DNA from: Botrimarina hoheduenensis
GTDB taxonomy: Bacteria; Planctomycetota; Planctomycetia; Pirellulales; Lacipirellulaceae
Direction of reading: 5' to 3'
NCBI RefSeq assembly: GCF_007859815.1
Contig: NZ_SJPH01000002.1
Location: 109,824 to 173,823 of the forward strand
Length of the DNA: 64,000 bases
Positions 36,443 to 44,806 of this stretch are shown in pieces. The notes under the pieces are model-generated. The model ran no database searches, was not told the origin of the DNA, and saw nothing but the letters and a program-made list of their open reading frames with translations. A program made the translations under genes and the position numbers. Each line of letters starts with the position of its first letter. The stretch's first letter is position 1.

Positions 36443-37270
36443 CTATAGCCGCAAAAGCGGTGCAAAAGCGGTAACGAGGATCGCTAAGCCAACCGTTGAC
36501 GGTTCGGGAATCGTCTGCGTCGCGGGCGTGAGTTGTGCGCCGAGGGCGTCGCGCCAGACGGTGTAGTCGCTCACGTCGACCAGGCCGTCGCCGGTGCCAT
36601 CGGCGGCGAGTTGTGGGCCGGTGGCACCATACTGCTGCTGCCACAAGTATTTGTCGAGCGGATCGACACTGCCGCTGCCGTCGTAGTCGCCCGGCGGAGC
36701 GAACGCGAAAGTCACTTCGGTCGAACCGTAGCCGGCCAGTGGTGTTCCCGAAGAGGAATCCCCCAAGTAAACCCGGTACGTCGCCTCGTGCGACTGCGAA
36801 GCGAAGTTTGTTGCCGCATAGTAGTTGTGCGACATGCGTCCGCTCCACTTCCAGCGAAGCGAGGTGCCCTGTGTGCCGAGGATTGGCGCGTAGCCGTTGG
36901 CGTCCACCGGTGCCTGATAGACCTCCAGGCCGGGCGTTGATTGAAGCACCTCGATCCAGATACCGGCACCGGGGGGGAGCGAGATGAAGCCTCCCGCGTT
37001 CCAGCCGTATTGCGCGTTGTAAGCCTTGCCGCTGAGCAGGGCGTAGGGGGCCGCCGGATCGAAGGCGTCGGCGGGCAAGAGCGGACGCAGGCGCGGGGTC
37101 GCCACCGACGTATCGAGATGCACAACGAGCGATCCCGACTCAAAGAAGATGTCGGCGTGCTTCATGGCGGTTGTTGTGCCGGGTGAGCCGCCGCCGAGTT
37201 GCGGGGCTACCAAGGCCGCCCCGGCCGAAGCCGGGGCGACCAACAGATAAATCCAGAGTGCGCTACGCAT
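36443..37270 (-). CDS. PEP-CTERM protein, second tandem paralogue, with dockerin-like segment
   Basis: This 275-residue secreted protein has a signal peptide ending near ASAGAALV. Its core (MKHADIFFESGSLVVHLDT, then PRLRPLLPADAFDP, YALLSGKAYNAQYGWNAGG) matches the neighbouring gene closely, so the two are tandem paralogues. Unlike its partner it has an inserted dockerin-like calcium segment (GDYDGSGSVDPLDKYLWQ, DGLVDVSDYTVWRD). It ends in the PEP-CTERM signal TIPEPSTVGLAILVTAF. The ATG at 37270 overlaps the partner's TAG stop by 8 bases (ATGCGTAG), so translation is coupled. The function is unknown; the conserved His, Met and Asp pattern could bind metal. Confidence 0.75.
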   Translation of the reverse strand: MRSALWIYLLVAPASAGAALVAPQLGGGSPGTTTAMKHADIFFESGSLVVHLDTSVATPRLRPLLPADAFDPAAPYALLSGKAYNAQYGWNAGGFISLPPGAGIWIEVLQSTPGLEVYQAPVDANGYAPILGTQGTSLRWKWSGRMSHNYYAATNFASQSHEATYRVYLGDSSSGTPLAGYGSTEVTFAFAPPGDYDGSGSVDPLDKYLWQQQYGATGPQLAADGTGDGLVDVSDYTVWRDALGAQLTPATQTIPEPSTVGLAILVTAFAPLLRL

Positions 37271-37955
37271 GACGACGCCCTCCTGCACAGAAGCTCATTA
37301 CAACGGCGCCTGCCAGCAGCAGCGAAGCGGGTTCAGGGATCGGCGTCGCGGCAAAGTAGAATGTCGCAAAGCCCGAGCCGTAGAGAGGCATTCCGGAACC
37401 ATCTAACGATTCGACGCCCGTAAGTTCGTCGGCCAAGAAAACGCGATAGCTCGCCTCGTACTCGGTTAGCGCTGGGTTGCTGACGGCATAGGCATGGTGT
37501 GTCATCCTGCCGTTCCAGCGCCACGCCGCGCCCCCGACAAACAGGGGCTCGTACGACATTTCGTTGAAGCTCATCCCGCTGGTGATCCAGCTGCGGTCGT
37601 ACACCTCCAGACCCGGAGTCACAAAGTTGGGTTCAATGAAAACGGCCAGTCCCGCCGGCGGCGCCCAGATGGAATCGGCCACCCAGCCGTACTGAAAGTT
37701 GTAGGCCATGTCTTCCAGCACAGCCCACGGCTTGGTCGGATCAAAGGAGTCGGCGGGGTCGAGTTCACGCAGGACGGGGGTCGCCACCATTTCATCGATA
37801 TGAACCGATAGCGATGATCCATCGAAGTCGATGCCAGCGTGCTTCATGCCAGCCTGCATCATGGGGACTTGGGCACCCCCCATTTGCGGCATAACGGTGG
37901 TGCCCTGCGCAGCCGAGGCCAGCACGAGAAGGAGTAGTGTTGAGTTACGTTTCAT
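37263..37955 (-). CDS. PEP-CTERM protein, first tandem paralogue
   Basis: This 230-residue secreted protein has a signal peptide (LLLLVLASAAQG), then a Met-rich stretch (MPQMGGAQVPMMQAGMKHA). The shared core follows: MKHAGIDFDGSSLSVHID, TPVLRELDPADSFDP, WAVLEDMAYNFQYGW, AWRWNGRMTHHAYAVSNPA. The C-terminal sorting signal is PIPEPASLLLAGAVVMSFC then GGRRHA. The His/Met content and the order of genes hint at metal binding, perhaps like zinc-regulated PEP-CTERM proteins described in cyanobacteria, but I cannot prove it. The next gene starts within its stop codon region. Confidence 0.72.
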   Translation of the reverse strand: MKRNSTLLLLVLASAAQGTTVMPQMGGAQVPMMQAGMKHAGIDFDGSSLSVHIDEMVATPVLRELDPADSFDPTKPWAVLEDMAYNFQYGWVADSIWAPPAGLAVFIEPNFVTPGLEVYDRSWITSGMSFNEMSYEPLFVGGAAWRWNGRMTHHAYAVSNPALTEYEASYRVFLADELTGVESLDGSGMPLYGSGFATFYFAATPIPEPASLLLAGAVVMSFCAGGRRHA

Positions 37956-38044
37956 AATTGTCCCTCACGGGAGTTGAAGTTGCTGAGTTAACGCCGCCCC
38001 GGAGTCAGCCGAGAACAGGCGAGAAAGCGCGCACCCCGGCTTCG

Positions 38045-38755
38045 CTAAAGCTCGGCCGCGGTGTCGGGGTTCCAGCGGTCGAGACGCTCGCCGGGGGCGA
38101 ACGTCGTTTCGAACGCGGCGGTGGTGACGTGACCATCGACCCACAGGTAGTTGCTCACACCAGCGTGCCGATCGGCAGCGACTTCGGGTTCACCCCCGGT
38201 GAGCCAGAAGTGGGCCATCAGGTGGTCCTGCGCTCCCCTGACCTCGGCGAATAACACCGTGCGGCCCGTTGCCGGCACCCGATTGAGCCGCTGATAGGTC
38301 GGCCCCGCCTCGTTCCACGGCAAGCCCAGTGCGAACTGCGTTTCGTACGAATCGAGTTCGAACCAAACGTTCTTGCCGTAACTCCACGCCGAGTGCCCGC
38401 GGCGGTCGTCCTCGGGGCAGCGGTAAGCGCCGTCGAGGAGGCCCGTGGGATACGCGTCGCGTAGGGAGTCGAACGTGGGGTCGAGTGTCGCCGCGAGGGA
38501 CCAGGCCCACGGCGCTTCGCCCACGGCGTAGGCCGAGTGTGAGCTGCGCGGGAACCGCCCCTCGTGAGCCTCCAAGTGCAGATGCACCGCGACGCCGATC
38601 TCACGGAGTTGGTGCAGACACTTAGCGCGGCGAGCGGCACCTCGGGCGGCCTGAACGGCTGGCAAGAGCAGCGCGATCAGGATCCCTATTACCGCTACGA
38701 CAACAAGCAGCTCAATCAGCGTGTAGCCGACTCTTTCGTAGGGATTGCGGAGCAC
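38045..38755 (-). CDS. Prepilin-like protein (DUF1559-type, short)
   Basis: This 236-residue protein has a type IV pilin signal, [29 protein letters not shown], followed by a short DUF1559-like body with [24 protein letters not shown] and a C-terminal block [18 protein letters not shown], which carries the H-x-G-x-x-N motif. The start is GTG at 38755, supported by GGAGGG 6 bases upstream. It is located between the Cys-rich gene and the PEP-CTERM pair on the same strand. It probably helps to move or display the neighbouring secreted proteins. Confidence 0.82.
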   Translation of the reverse strand: MLRNPYERVGYTLIELLVVVAVIGILIALLLPAVQAARGAARRAKCLHQLREIGVAVHLHLEAHEGRFPRSSHSAYAVGEAPWAWSLAATLDPTFDSLRDAYPTGLLDGAYRCPEDDRRGHSAWSYGKNVWFELDSYETQFALGLPWNEAGPTYQRLNRVPATGRTVLFAEVRGAQDHLMAHFWLTGGEPEVAADRHAGVSNYLWVDGHVTTAAFETTFAPGERLDRWNPDTAAEL

Positions 38756-38889
38756 TGGATGCCCTCCGCCGCAGGTGAAGTAATCTGCCTCAGCGCAGGC
38801 GCTACCAAGGACAGATCACAAGCGGTCAAGAAATCGCACCGCCGGTTTGCAGCCGGGGCAAACTGATGCTTTGCGAAACCGATCTTGCC

Positions 38890-39561
38890 TCACACACGCC
38901 CTTCGGGCGGTGGGGTGTCGGGGCTTTCAGCAAGACGAACAACGAAGAGGGCGCTAACCGGTCCGACGTACTCGACGGACACGTCAGGCGTGATCACCTC
39001 GGCAGGCGTCGGCGGAATCAACACTCCGAGCGACAGCCACAGCTCGACCAAGCCTTGGCAAGCCAGCGCACGAATCACCGATACTGCCGGCTTGGCACGA
39101 GCAGACGCAGCTGGCATGGATTGGGTTTCAGCAGGCAGTTTCGCCGTGCAGCATGAGGGACGGCTGGCCTTCGTAGAGCAGCACGTTCGCACGGGTGCCG
39201 CTTCTGCTTCACAGGGCGGGGCAACTATTGCAGAGCAGGCTTTCACGCCGCGTGTGGAGGCTGCACCTGTCCAGAAGCTTGTATCGAGGCCTGCCCGCAC
39301 CGCGGTGGCAAGGGCAGCGGCGGGGGGAGTGACCCCTTCACGTCGTGCCCAGGCCAAGCGCTGTGGCAACGTGTGACAGCAGCACTGGCTCCAGCAGTGC
39401 TCGGCCGTGCCACAGCCACACGGACACTTCTCGCAGGGGAACCGCTCGGTGGAAGGCACCGTTGAGCGAGAAGTTAACGCGGCCAGCGGCAGCGGCGCTC
39501 CGCTAACAAGCAGCAGCGTCCAGCCGGCGAGGAGTGTCGCAATGAGCCGCTGAGCCGTCAT
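38890..39561 (-). CDS. Cys-rich secreted protein with CPCGC...CCCH motif
   Basis: This 223-residue protein has a signal peptide (LLAGWTLLLVSGAPLPLAAL). Next comes a dense Cys/His cluster at about 40-70 (CEKCPCGCGTAEHCWSQCCC, then HTLPQRLAWAR). More Cys follow (CSAIVAPPCE, CCSTKASRPSCC, ACQG). The cluster looks like a metal-binding or disulfide-rich site. It is the first gene of the cassette 38890-36443. I start at the ATG at 39561 (MTAQRLIATL). Palindromes at 39592-39659 precede it. I know no function, so a metal-related role is only inference. Confidence 0.7.
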   Translation of the reverse strand: MTAQRLIATLLAGWTLLLVSGAPLPLAALTSRSTVPSTERFPCEKCPCGCGTAEHCWSQCCCHTLPQRLAWARREGVTPPAAALATAVRAGLDTSFWTGAASTRGVKACSAIVAPPCEAEAAPVRTCCSTKASRPSCCTAKLPAETQSMPAASARAKPAVSVIRALACQGLVELWLSLGVLIPPTPAEVITPDVSVEYVGPVSALFVVRLAESPDTPPPEGRV

Positions 39562-39591
39562 CCGCAAGCGTGGTGACTGAATCGCGTGGAA

Positions 39592-39612
39592 AGGTAAGCA
39601 GCGAGTTTACCT
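39592..39612 (-). promoter_or_regulatory. Palindrome upstream of the Cys-rich cassette
   Basis: The arms AGGTAA (39592-39597) and TTACCT (39607-39612) are perfect, with a 9-base spacer. It lies 30 bases upstream of the minus-strand ATG at 39561, in a place where an operator would act. Confidence 0.35.
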
Positions 39613-39644
39613 GACCACCGACGATGGCGGAGCGCGTGCTTCAG

Positions 39645-39659
39645 GTGACAGAATGTCAC
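39645..39659 (-). promoter_or_regulatory. Candidate operator GTGACA-N3-TGTCAC
   Basis: The perfect palindrome GTGACA (39645-39650), GAA, TGTCAC (39654-39659) is 83 bases upstream of the Cys-rich gene. Its short spacer and symmetry resemble a dimeric-repressor site. The factor is unknown. Confidence 0.45.
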
Positions 39660-39709
39660 GGCAAGGAGGATTGCGGCCGACGCATCTTCGAGCGAAGGCG
39701 TTAGAGCAG

Positions 39710-39754
39710 AAAAAACGGCAGCCGTCGTCGGGCAGAGGAGCCCGACGACGGCTG
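39710..39754 (-). terminator. Rho-independent terminator of the Cys-rich repeat gene
   Basis: A perfect 15-bp stem (39719-39733 with 39740-39754) and a 6-base loop lie 78 bases downstream of the repeat gene's stop. On the minus strand a TTTTTT tract (complement of 39710-39715) follows the stem. Confidence 0.9.
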
Positions 39755-39832
39755 TTGGTGTCCGCTTATTTTCAGCAGGTTAGCCTATCGGTCCGCTGGG
39801 GGCGGGGATGGCTTACTGCTCGTAAAACAATC

Positions 39833-40360
39833 TCAGCAACCGCAGCCGGGGGCAGCGGCACAGCTCGGCTCGCAGCCGCAGCTGGGCTCTTCGACGCAGC
39901 AGCTGGGCTCGCAGCAGCCGCAGCTGTGGCGATGGAACAGGCCCTTGAGCCCATCCAGCAGACGGCAGCGACGCGGGGCGCAGCAGGGGTCGCAGCAAGC
40001 GGCCTCTTCGACGCAGCACGAGGGCTCAGCGGCACAGCAGCTGGGCTCGGCAACGCAGCACGAGGGCTCTTCGACGCAGCAGCTGGGCTCGCAGCAACCG
40101 CAGTTGTGGCGGTGGAACAGACCCTTCAGGCCCGACAGCAGACCACAACGCGGGGCGCAGCACGGGTCGCAGCAAACCGGCTCAGCGACGCAGCACGAGG
40201 GCTCGCAGCCGCACGAGGGCTCAACCGCGCAACCGCAGTCCGACGCGCAGCCACCGCAGCCGCCCAGCAGACCGAAGCCAAAGGCGTCGGCGCTCGAAGC
40301 GCTGCCAAGAGCCACAACCAGGCCCAAACACAAAGACGAAAGTGAAGCACGAACGTTCAT
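39833..40360 (-). CDS. Cys-rich repeat protein
   Basis: This 175-residue protein has a signal peptide ending near SSADAF. Almost a quarter or more of the mature part is Cys, arranged in short units such as [13 protein letters not shown] and CCDPCCAP. Two larger units of about 60 residues repeat in tandem, each with GLKGLFHRH and a CGCCEPSC block. It should be exported and could be a structural, cross-linked surface protein or a metal-binding one. It starts at the ATG at 40360 (MNVRASLSS); the frame upstream to 40396 lacks signal character. A strong terminator follows. It is the gene just upstream of the Cys-rich cassette. Confidence 0.75.
   Translation of the reverse strand: MNVRASLSSLCLGLVVALGSASSADAFGFGLLGGCGGCASDCGCAVEPSCGCEPSCCVAEPVCCDPCCAPRCGLLSGLKGLFHRHNCGCCEPSCCVEEPSCCVAEPSCCAAEPSCCVEEAACCDPCCAPRRCRLLDGLKGLFHRHSCGCCEPSCCVEEPSCGCEPSCAAAPGCGC
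39880..40240. repeat. Imperfect tandem repeat, period about 180 bases
   Basis: Matching landmarks recur 180 bases apart (for example 39901 and 40081, 39921 and 40101), with one 3-base indel further on (39974 versus 40151). The repeat encodes the 60-residue Cys-rich unit of the gene at 39833-40360. Boundaries are approximate. Confidence 0.7.
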
Positions 40361-40608
40361 CAGCAAATTCCTTAACGAAACGGGGAGGGGATTCACACGG
40401 GGCTTCGCCTCCCCGCCAAACGCTGGTCATCTTTGTTTTGAGACCCAGCGAAGTGCGGGACGGCTTGGATCGGCCGAGCAAGCGATGCCCAATCGAGTCC
40501 GTCGTTGATATCGGCCCGCCCGCTAGCACGCTTTGGCCAGACGGCCAACTTCGCCCCTCTTTCCCAGACTGCCCGGGGGCTCGGAGGGGTTGTGCCGGTT
40601 GCGCTGCC

Positions 40609-41055
40609 TTAGGCGCTTGCGACGGTCTCGGCGGTGCGACGCCGTTGGGTCAAATCACGCAACGAATCCCACCAGCGATTGTTCCGCCGGTAGGCGTCAT
40701 CAACCGCATCAATCAACACCGACGGGTCACTCAGTGGCTTGAACAGACAGGCCTCGGCCCCCTGACGCATCGCTTCGATGACCGTCGTTTCGTTGACGAG
40801 GCCCGTGAGCATGATCACCTGGATACCCGCATCGAGCGTCTTGATCTCGCTGAGCAGCTGCAGCCCCGAGCGCTGCGGCATATGGATGTCCATGAGGACG
40901 ATCCGATACTGACCCCGCACGAGCGCCGGGAGTGCCAACAACGGGTCGTTAACGGCTTCGGATTCGTATCCTGCGGCGCGCAGTTGCTCCGCCACTAAAC
41001 GGGTGATTAGTTGGTCGTCGTCAACATGCATAACCGCCTTGCGATTTGCGAACAT
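40609..41055 (-). CDS. Single-domain response regulator (CheY-like)
   Basis: This 148-residue protein is a receiver domain with no output domain. The key residues are present: acidic triad HVDDD (12-14), phosphoacceptor Asp56 (MDIHMP), Thr84 (MLTGL) and Lys106 (FKPL). A short, charged C-terminal extension of about 25 residues follows. It would pass on phosphate from a partner histidine kinase, which is not in this window. GAGG lies 5 bases before the ATG at 41055. Confidence 0.92.
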   Translation of the reverse strand: MFANRKAVMHVDDDQLITRLVAEQLRAAGYESEAVNDPLLALPALVRGQYRIVLMDIHMPQRSGLQLLSEIKTLDAGIQVIMLTGLVNETTVIEAMRQGAEACLFKPLSDPSVLIDAVDDAYRRNNRWWDSLRDLTQRRRTAETVASA

Positions 41056-41354
41056 AGTTACCTCAACGAAGATCGATTGCGGGGGCTACAGCACGCGGCG
41101 GAATTGGGGCCCAGGGGCACCGGCACTCAACTCGTGCGACGCCACAAAGTTGGTTTATGGAGTGGCCCTAGGCGTTTGTATTCGCGAACGGGCACGGTTA
41201 TCCGTCCGACGGTTTCCCGAAGGACCGCCCGAGAACGGGGCCTAATCGCAGACTTTCGCCCGATGAGGGAGCCCCCGAAATGCCAGGGGCCCCTGGGCCG
41301 AGCGGGTACCGAAGCGGATCAGAGCGAGCCGCTGTTCAAATTGCGCGCACGGGG
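41056..41354. other. Intergenic region between serS and the response regulator
   Basis: This 299-base stretch on the 5' side of the response regulator holds its Shine-Dalgarno and probably its promoter. I see no small gene, terminator or known RNA in it. Confidence 0.35.
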
Positions 41355-42680
41355 TTAGCGTGCCGTGCCGACCGCGGGGCTCTCGATGTCGTCGGTATCA
41401 GCGACGGCCCCGATCCGATCCTTACCGACGTAAGGGCGGAGCGCCTCAGGCACGAGGATCGTCCCGTCGGCCTGCTGGCAGTTTTCCAGGATCGCGATGA
41501 TCGCTCGGCTGCAAGCGATCGCGGTCCCGTTGAGCGTGTGGACGAAGTGGGTCCCCTTCTCGCCCGCCTTTTTGTACCGCACGTTCAGCCGGCGTGACTG
41601 GTAGTCGGTGCAGTTGCTCGTGCTGGTGACTTCGCCATACTCGCCGGCGGTGCCGCGACCGGGCATCCAGGCTTCGAGGTCGAACTTGCGATACGCCGGC
41701 CCGCCCAGGTCTCCCGAAGCGATATCGAGCACGCGGAACGGCAACCCCAGGCCGTTAAACAGCTCGCACTCCAGATCAAGGAACATGTTGAGCATGTCCT
41801 CGCTCTGTTCGGGGGTGGTGAACGCGAACATCTCGATCTTGGTGAACTGATGGACTCGGTACAGTCCCCGGCTGGCCCGGCCCGCCGCGCCGGCCTCGGT
41901 GCGGAAGCAGTGGCTGATGCCGCACAGCTTGATTGGCAGCTGCGACTCATCGACGACCTGGCCGGCGTAGAGTCCGCCCAGCGTGATCTCGGCCGTGGCG
42001 ACCAGATTCAGGTCGTGGTTCTCGACGCTGTAGATCTGGGTCTCAGGGCCGCGGGGGATGAAGCCGACCCCCTGCAGGATCTCGCCGCGGGCGAGGTCCG
42101 GTGTTGTTAGCGGGGTAAAGCCTTCGCGCATCAGCAGATCGAGCGCGTAGCGTTGCAGCGCGAGCTCGAGCAGCACCCCCTCGTTCTTCAGGAAGTAGAA
42201 GCCGTGCCCCGAAACCCGCGCTCCCCCTTCAAAATCGACCAAGTCGTGTTGCGCTGCCAGATCGACGTGGTCCAGCACGGGGAAGCTGAACCGTGGCGGC
42301 TGGAGTTCGCCCCGCCGGATCTCGCGGCTGGCGCTTTCGGCTCCGACCGGCGACTCGGGGTGCGTCATATTGGGCAGGCTGCGGAGGATTGCCTCTGACT
42401 CGGCCCCGAACCGCTCAACTTCGGCCTGCTTCCGCTCTTTCTCTTCGCGCAGCCGGCGGCCTTCTTCCTTGCGTGCCTCGCGCTCGCTGTCATCTTTGGC
42501 TTGGCCGATGGTCTTGCTGACAGCGTTCGCTTGGCGGTTGAGTTCCTCGGCCTCTTGCTGCAGGGCCCGACGGCGGGTTTCCAGCTCGACAAAGCGGCCC
42601 AGGTCGGCTTTCACGCCGCGTGCGACGCAGTTCTTTTGAACGGCTTCCGGGTTCTCAAGAACGAAGCGGGTGTCGAGCAT
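41355..42680 (-). CDS. serS: Seryl-tRNA synthetase
   Basis: SerRS charges tRNA-Ser (and tRNA-Sec). The 441-residue protein begins MLDTRFVLENPEAVQKNC and has an N-terminal coiled-coil arm (about 30-110, rich in Arg/Glu/Gln). The class II core motifs follow: motif 2 with CFRTEAGAAGRASRGLYRVHQFTKIE and motif 3 with NGTAIACSRAIIAILENCQ. TSNCTDYQSRRLNVRY is the usual SerRS-specific signature. Length and order are standard. The ATG is at 42680. Confidence 0.97.
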   Translation of the reverse strand: MLDTRFVLENPEAVQKNCVARGVKADLGRFVELETRRRALQQEAEELNRQANAVSKTIGQAKDDSEREARKEEGRRLREEKERKQAEVERFGAESEAILRSLPNMTHPESPVGAESASREIRRGELQPPRFSFPVLDHVDLAAQHDLVDFEGGARVSGHGFYFLKNEGVLLELALQRYALDLLMREGFTPLTTPDLARGEILQGVGFIPRGPETQIYSVENHDLNLVATAEITLGGLYAGQVVDESQLPIKLCGISHCFRTEAGAAGRASRGLYRVHQFTKIEMFAFTTPEQSEDMLNMFLDLECELFNGLGLPFRVLDIASGDLGGPAYRKFDLEAWMPGRGTAGEYGEVTSTSNCTDYQSRRLNVRYKKAGEKGTHFVHTLNGTAIACSRAIIAILENCQQADGTILVPEALRPYVGKDRIGAVADTDDIESPAVGTAR

Positions 42681-42739
42681 GAGGGGAGCAGTTGGTGCGA
42701 GAGAGGGAAGTAGCGACGGCCGAACCTACGCGCGAGCGC

Positions 42740-44125
42740 TCAAGCCTGGCGGCTGAGCGTGTTCCACAACGCCGCGCTGGCGGTGATGCCCCGATGGAAG
42801 TCGTCGAGGTTGAATTTTTCGTTCGGGCTATGGGTGTTGTCGTCATCGCGTCCCCAGCCCAGCAGCAGGACGTCGGCGTTTAGCAGGCGCGCAAACGTGT
42901 TGACGATCGGTATGGATCCGCCTTCGCGGATGAACACGGGGGGTGTGCCAAAGCCGTGTTCAATGGCCGCCGCCGCCGCCGCCATGTAGGGGCTCTCCAG
43001 CGGGAACACGACACCGGGGGCGCCGTGATGATCGACAATCGTCAACCGGATTCCGGGCGGCACCAGTGGCTCGAGCAGCGTGCGCAGCCCCGCCGAGACT
43101 TTCTTCGGATCTTGATTGGGGACCAGACGGAAACTCACTTTGGCTCCCGCGCGGGCGGGCAGCACGGTCTTGGCCCCTTCGCCCTGATAGCCGCTCCACA
43201 AGCCGTTGACATCGCACGTCGGCCGCGCCCAGCGACGCTCAAGGGTGCTGTAGCCCGCCTCGCCCCAGACGCCCGCGACCCCCAGCTGCTTCTGGAAACC
43301 TTCCTGGCTGAAAGGCAGCCGCGCGAACTCGGCCCGCTCCGCGTCGCTCAGCGGAATGACATCGTCATAAAATCCGTCCACCTGTATCCGACCATCGGCG
43401 TCGGTCAGTGCCGCAATGAGTTTGGCGAGCGTGTTGGCCGGGTTCGTTACGCCACCACCGAAGGTGCCCGAGTGCAAGTCCTGCTTCGGCCCCTCGACGA
43501 GCAGCTCATAGTACGCGATGCCGCGCAAGCCGTAGGTCACCGCCGGCACGCCGGGGGCAAACTGCGAACTGTCGCTGACCACCACCACGTCGCAGGCCAA
43601 TCGCTGGCGTTCACGCTCGACAACGGCCTCGAGATGCTCGCTGCCGACTTCCTCTTCGCCCTCGATGACGTACTTCAGTTGGATCGGCAGCTTGCCACGC
43701 TCCGCGAGCACGGTGGCTGCGCTGAGCACGTGCGTCAGCATCTGTCCTTTATCATCCGTCGCGCCGCGGGCGTAAACGCTGCCATCGCGGACGGTGGGTT
43801 CAAAGGCCGGGGTGATCCACTCTTCTAATGGATCGGGGGGTTGGACGTCGTAATGGCCGTAGACCAGCGCAATCGGGGCACCGGGCACGGGGGGCGACTC
43901 GGCGTAGATGATCGGGTTGCCCGGTGTCGAGAGCCGCGAGACGGACAAGCCCATCCCTTTCAGCTGTGCCTCGACCCAATCCGCGGCCCGTGCGATATCT
44001 GGCTTATGGCGTGAGTCAGCGCTCACACTGGGGATCCGCAGCAGCTCAAAGAGTTTTGCTTCGTGTTCTCCGCGACGTGACGCGAACACGGAGCTGTCCA
44101 GCGGGGCGTTGGGTTCGGGGGGCAC
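42740..44125 (-). CDS. M20 family dipeptidase
   Basis: This protein belongs to the M20 metallopeptidase family of di/tripeptidases and carnosinase-like enzymes. The zinc residues are visible: VYGHYDVQPPDP, ARGATDDKGQM, EGEEEVGSEHLE, VSDSSQFAPGVPAVTYGLRG and the late THSPNEKFNLDDFHRG. The dimerisation-domain His is in DLHSGTFGGGV. It is cytoplasmic and cuts small peptides. The start is uncertain: GTG at 44125 gives 461 residues and lies closest to the conserved N-terminus, while a GTG at 44221 gives 493. No Shine-Dalgarno supports either. Confidence 0.9.
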   Translation of the reverse strand: MPPEPNAPLDSSVFASRRGEHEAKLFELLRIPSVSADSRHKPDIARAADWVEAQLKGMGLSVSRLSTPGNPIIYAESPPVPGAPIALVYGHYDVQPPDPLEEWITPAFEPTVRDGSVYARGATDDKGQMLTHVLSAATVLAERGKLPIQLKYVIEGEEEVGSEHLEAVVERERQRLACDVVVVSDSSQFAPGVPAVTYGLRGIAYYELLVEGPKQDLHSGTFGGGVTNPANTLAKLIAALTDADGRIQVDGFYDDVIPLSDAERAEFARLPFSQEGFQKQLGVAGVWGEAGYSTLERRWARPTCDVNGLWSGYQGEGAKTVLPARAGAKVSFRLVPNQDPKKVSAGLRTLLEPLVPPGIRLTIVDHHGAPGVVFPLESPYMAAAAAAIEHGFGTPPVFIREGGSIPIVNTFARLLNADVLLLGWGRDDDNTHSPNEKFNLDDFHRGITASAALWNTLSRQA

Positions 44126-44367
44126 GAGGGGGAGCTTGAACAGAAGGTCGAAAGGCGGATGCGGGCGTGGCCGCCAGCGAAACCCGCGAATATACTCACT
44201 TGAGAACCGCTTCACCAGCACGCCGCCGCGCAGGGGGGCGGGGCTTCAGCGACGCCCGCGCCCGGCGAAAACAGGTATCCGAGACCGCTTGCTGCTGAGC
44301 GTTAACTGCCGATAGCCCCCCCAAAAAACCGCTTCCGGGCCTTCGGCAGCGGTGGAACATTTTTAAT

Positions 44368-44724
44368 ATGGACGACCCTTCTGAACCGTCGGACAACGAG
44401 CCCGGCATGACCGTGGTGGTGGCCCCCCGTCGCGCACGTGCCGCGAAGTCCACCGAGCGTCGGGTCCCCCGCTACCACGTCATCCTGTGGGACAGTGAGG
44501 ACCATACCTTTGAGTATGTTCAGCAGATGCTCCGCGAGCTGTTTGGGCATTCTTCCCAGGAATGCGTGAAACTCGCCAAGCAGGTGGACGCTGAGGGCCG
44601 GGCGGTGGTGCTCACGACCACGCTTGAGCACGCGGAGCTCAAGCGTGATCAGATCCATGCCTTTGGCAAGGACGAGGAGCGAGGGACCGCCGGTTCGATG
44701 TCGGCTTCGATCGAAGCCGAGTGA
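44368..44724 (+). CDS. clpS: ClpS-like protease adaptor
   Basis: ClpS hands N-degron substrates to ClpAP or ClpCP. The 118-residue protein has a disordered N-terminal tail and the ClpS core: RYHVILWDSEDHTFEYVQQML, ELFGHSSQECVKLAKQVDAEGRAVVLTTTLEHAELKRDQIHAFG. The residues that line the N-degron pocket (Asp and the following His, then VLTT) are in place. It starts at the ATG at 44368. No clp ATPase is adjacent. Confidence 0.9.
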   Translation: MDDPSEPSDNEPGMTVVVAPRRARAAKSTERRVPRYHVILWDSEDHTFEYVQQMLRELFGHSSQECVKLAKQVDAEGRAVVLTTTLEHAELKRDQIHAFGKDEERGTAGSMSASIEAE

Positions 44725-44806
44725 GTCGTCGCTCGTGCGGGTGACGACCCAGCCCGTCAGCGCCCATGCTCGTCAGCGCTCATGCCCTCAGCTCAGCTCA
44801 GCACTG

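Noticed and set aside
39880-40240. CRISPR-like array
   Set aside because: The repeats are part of a coding sequence with a period of 180 bases, and there are no short direct repeats with unique spacers. No cas gene is present in the window.
39653-40345. Long plus-strand frame of 230 codons opposite the Cys-rich repeat gene
   Set aside because: It is the antisense shadow of the Cys-rich repeats (Ala/Ser/Arg-rich low complexity) and crosses the terminator stem.
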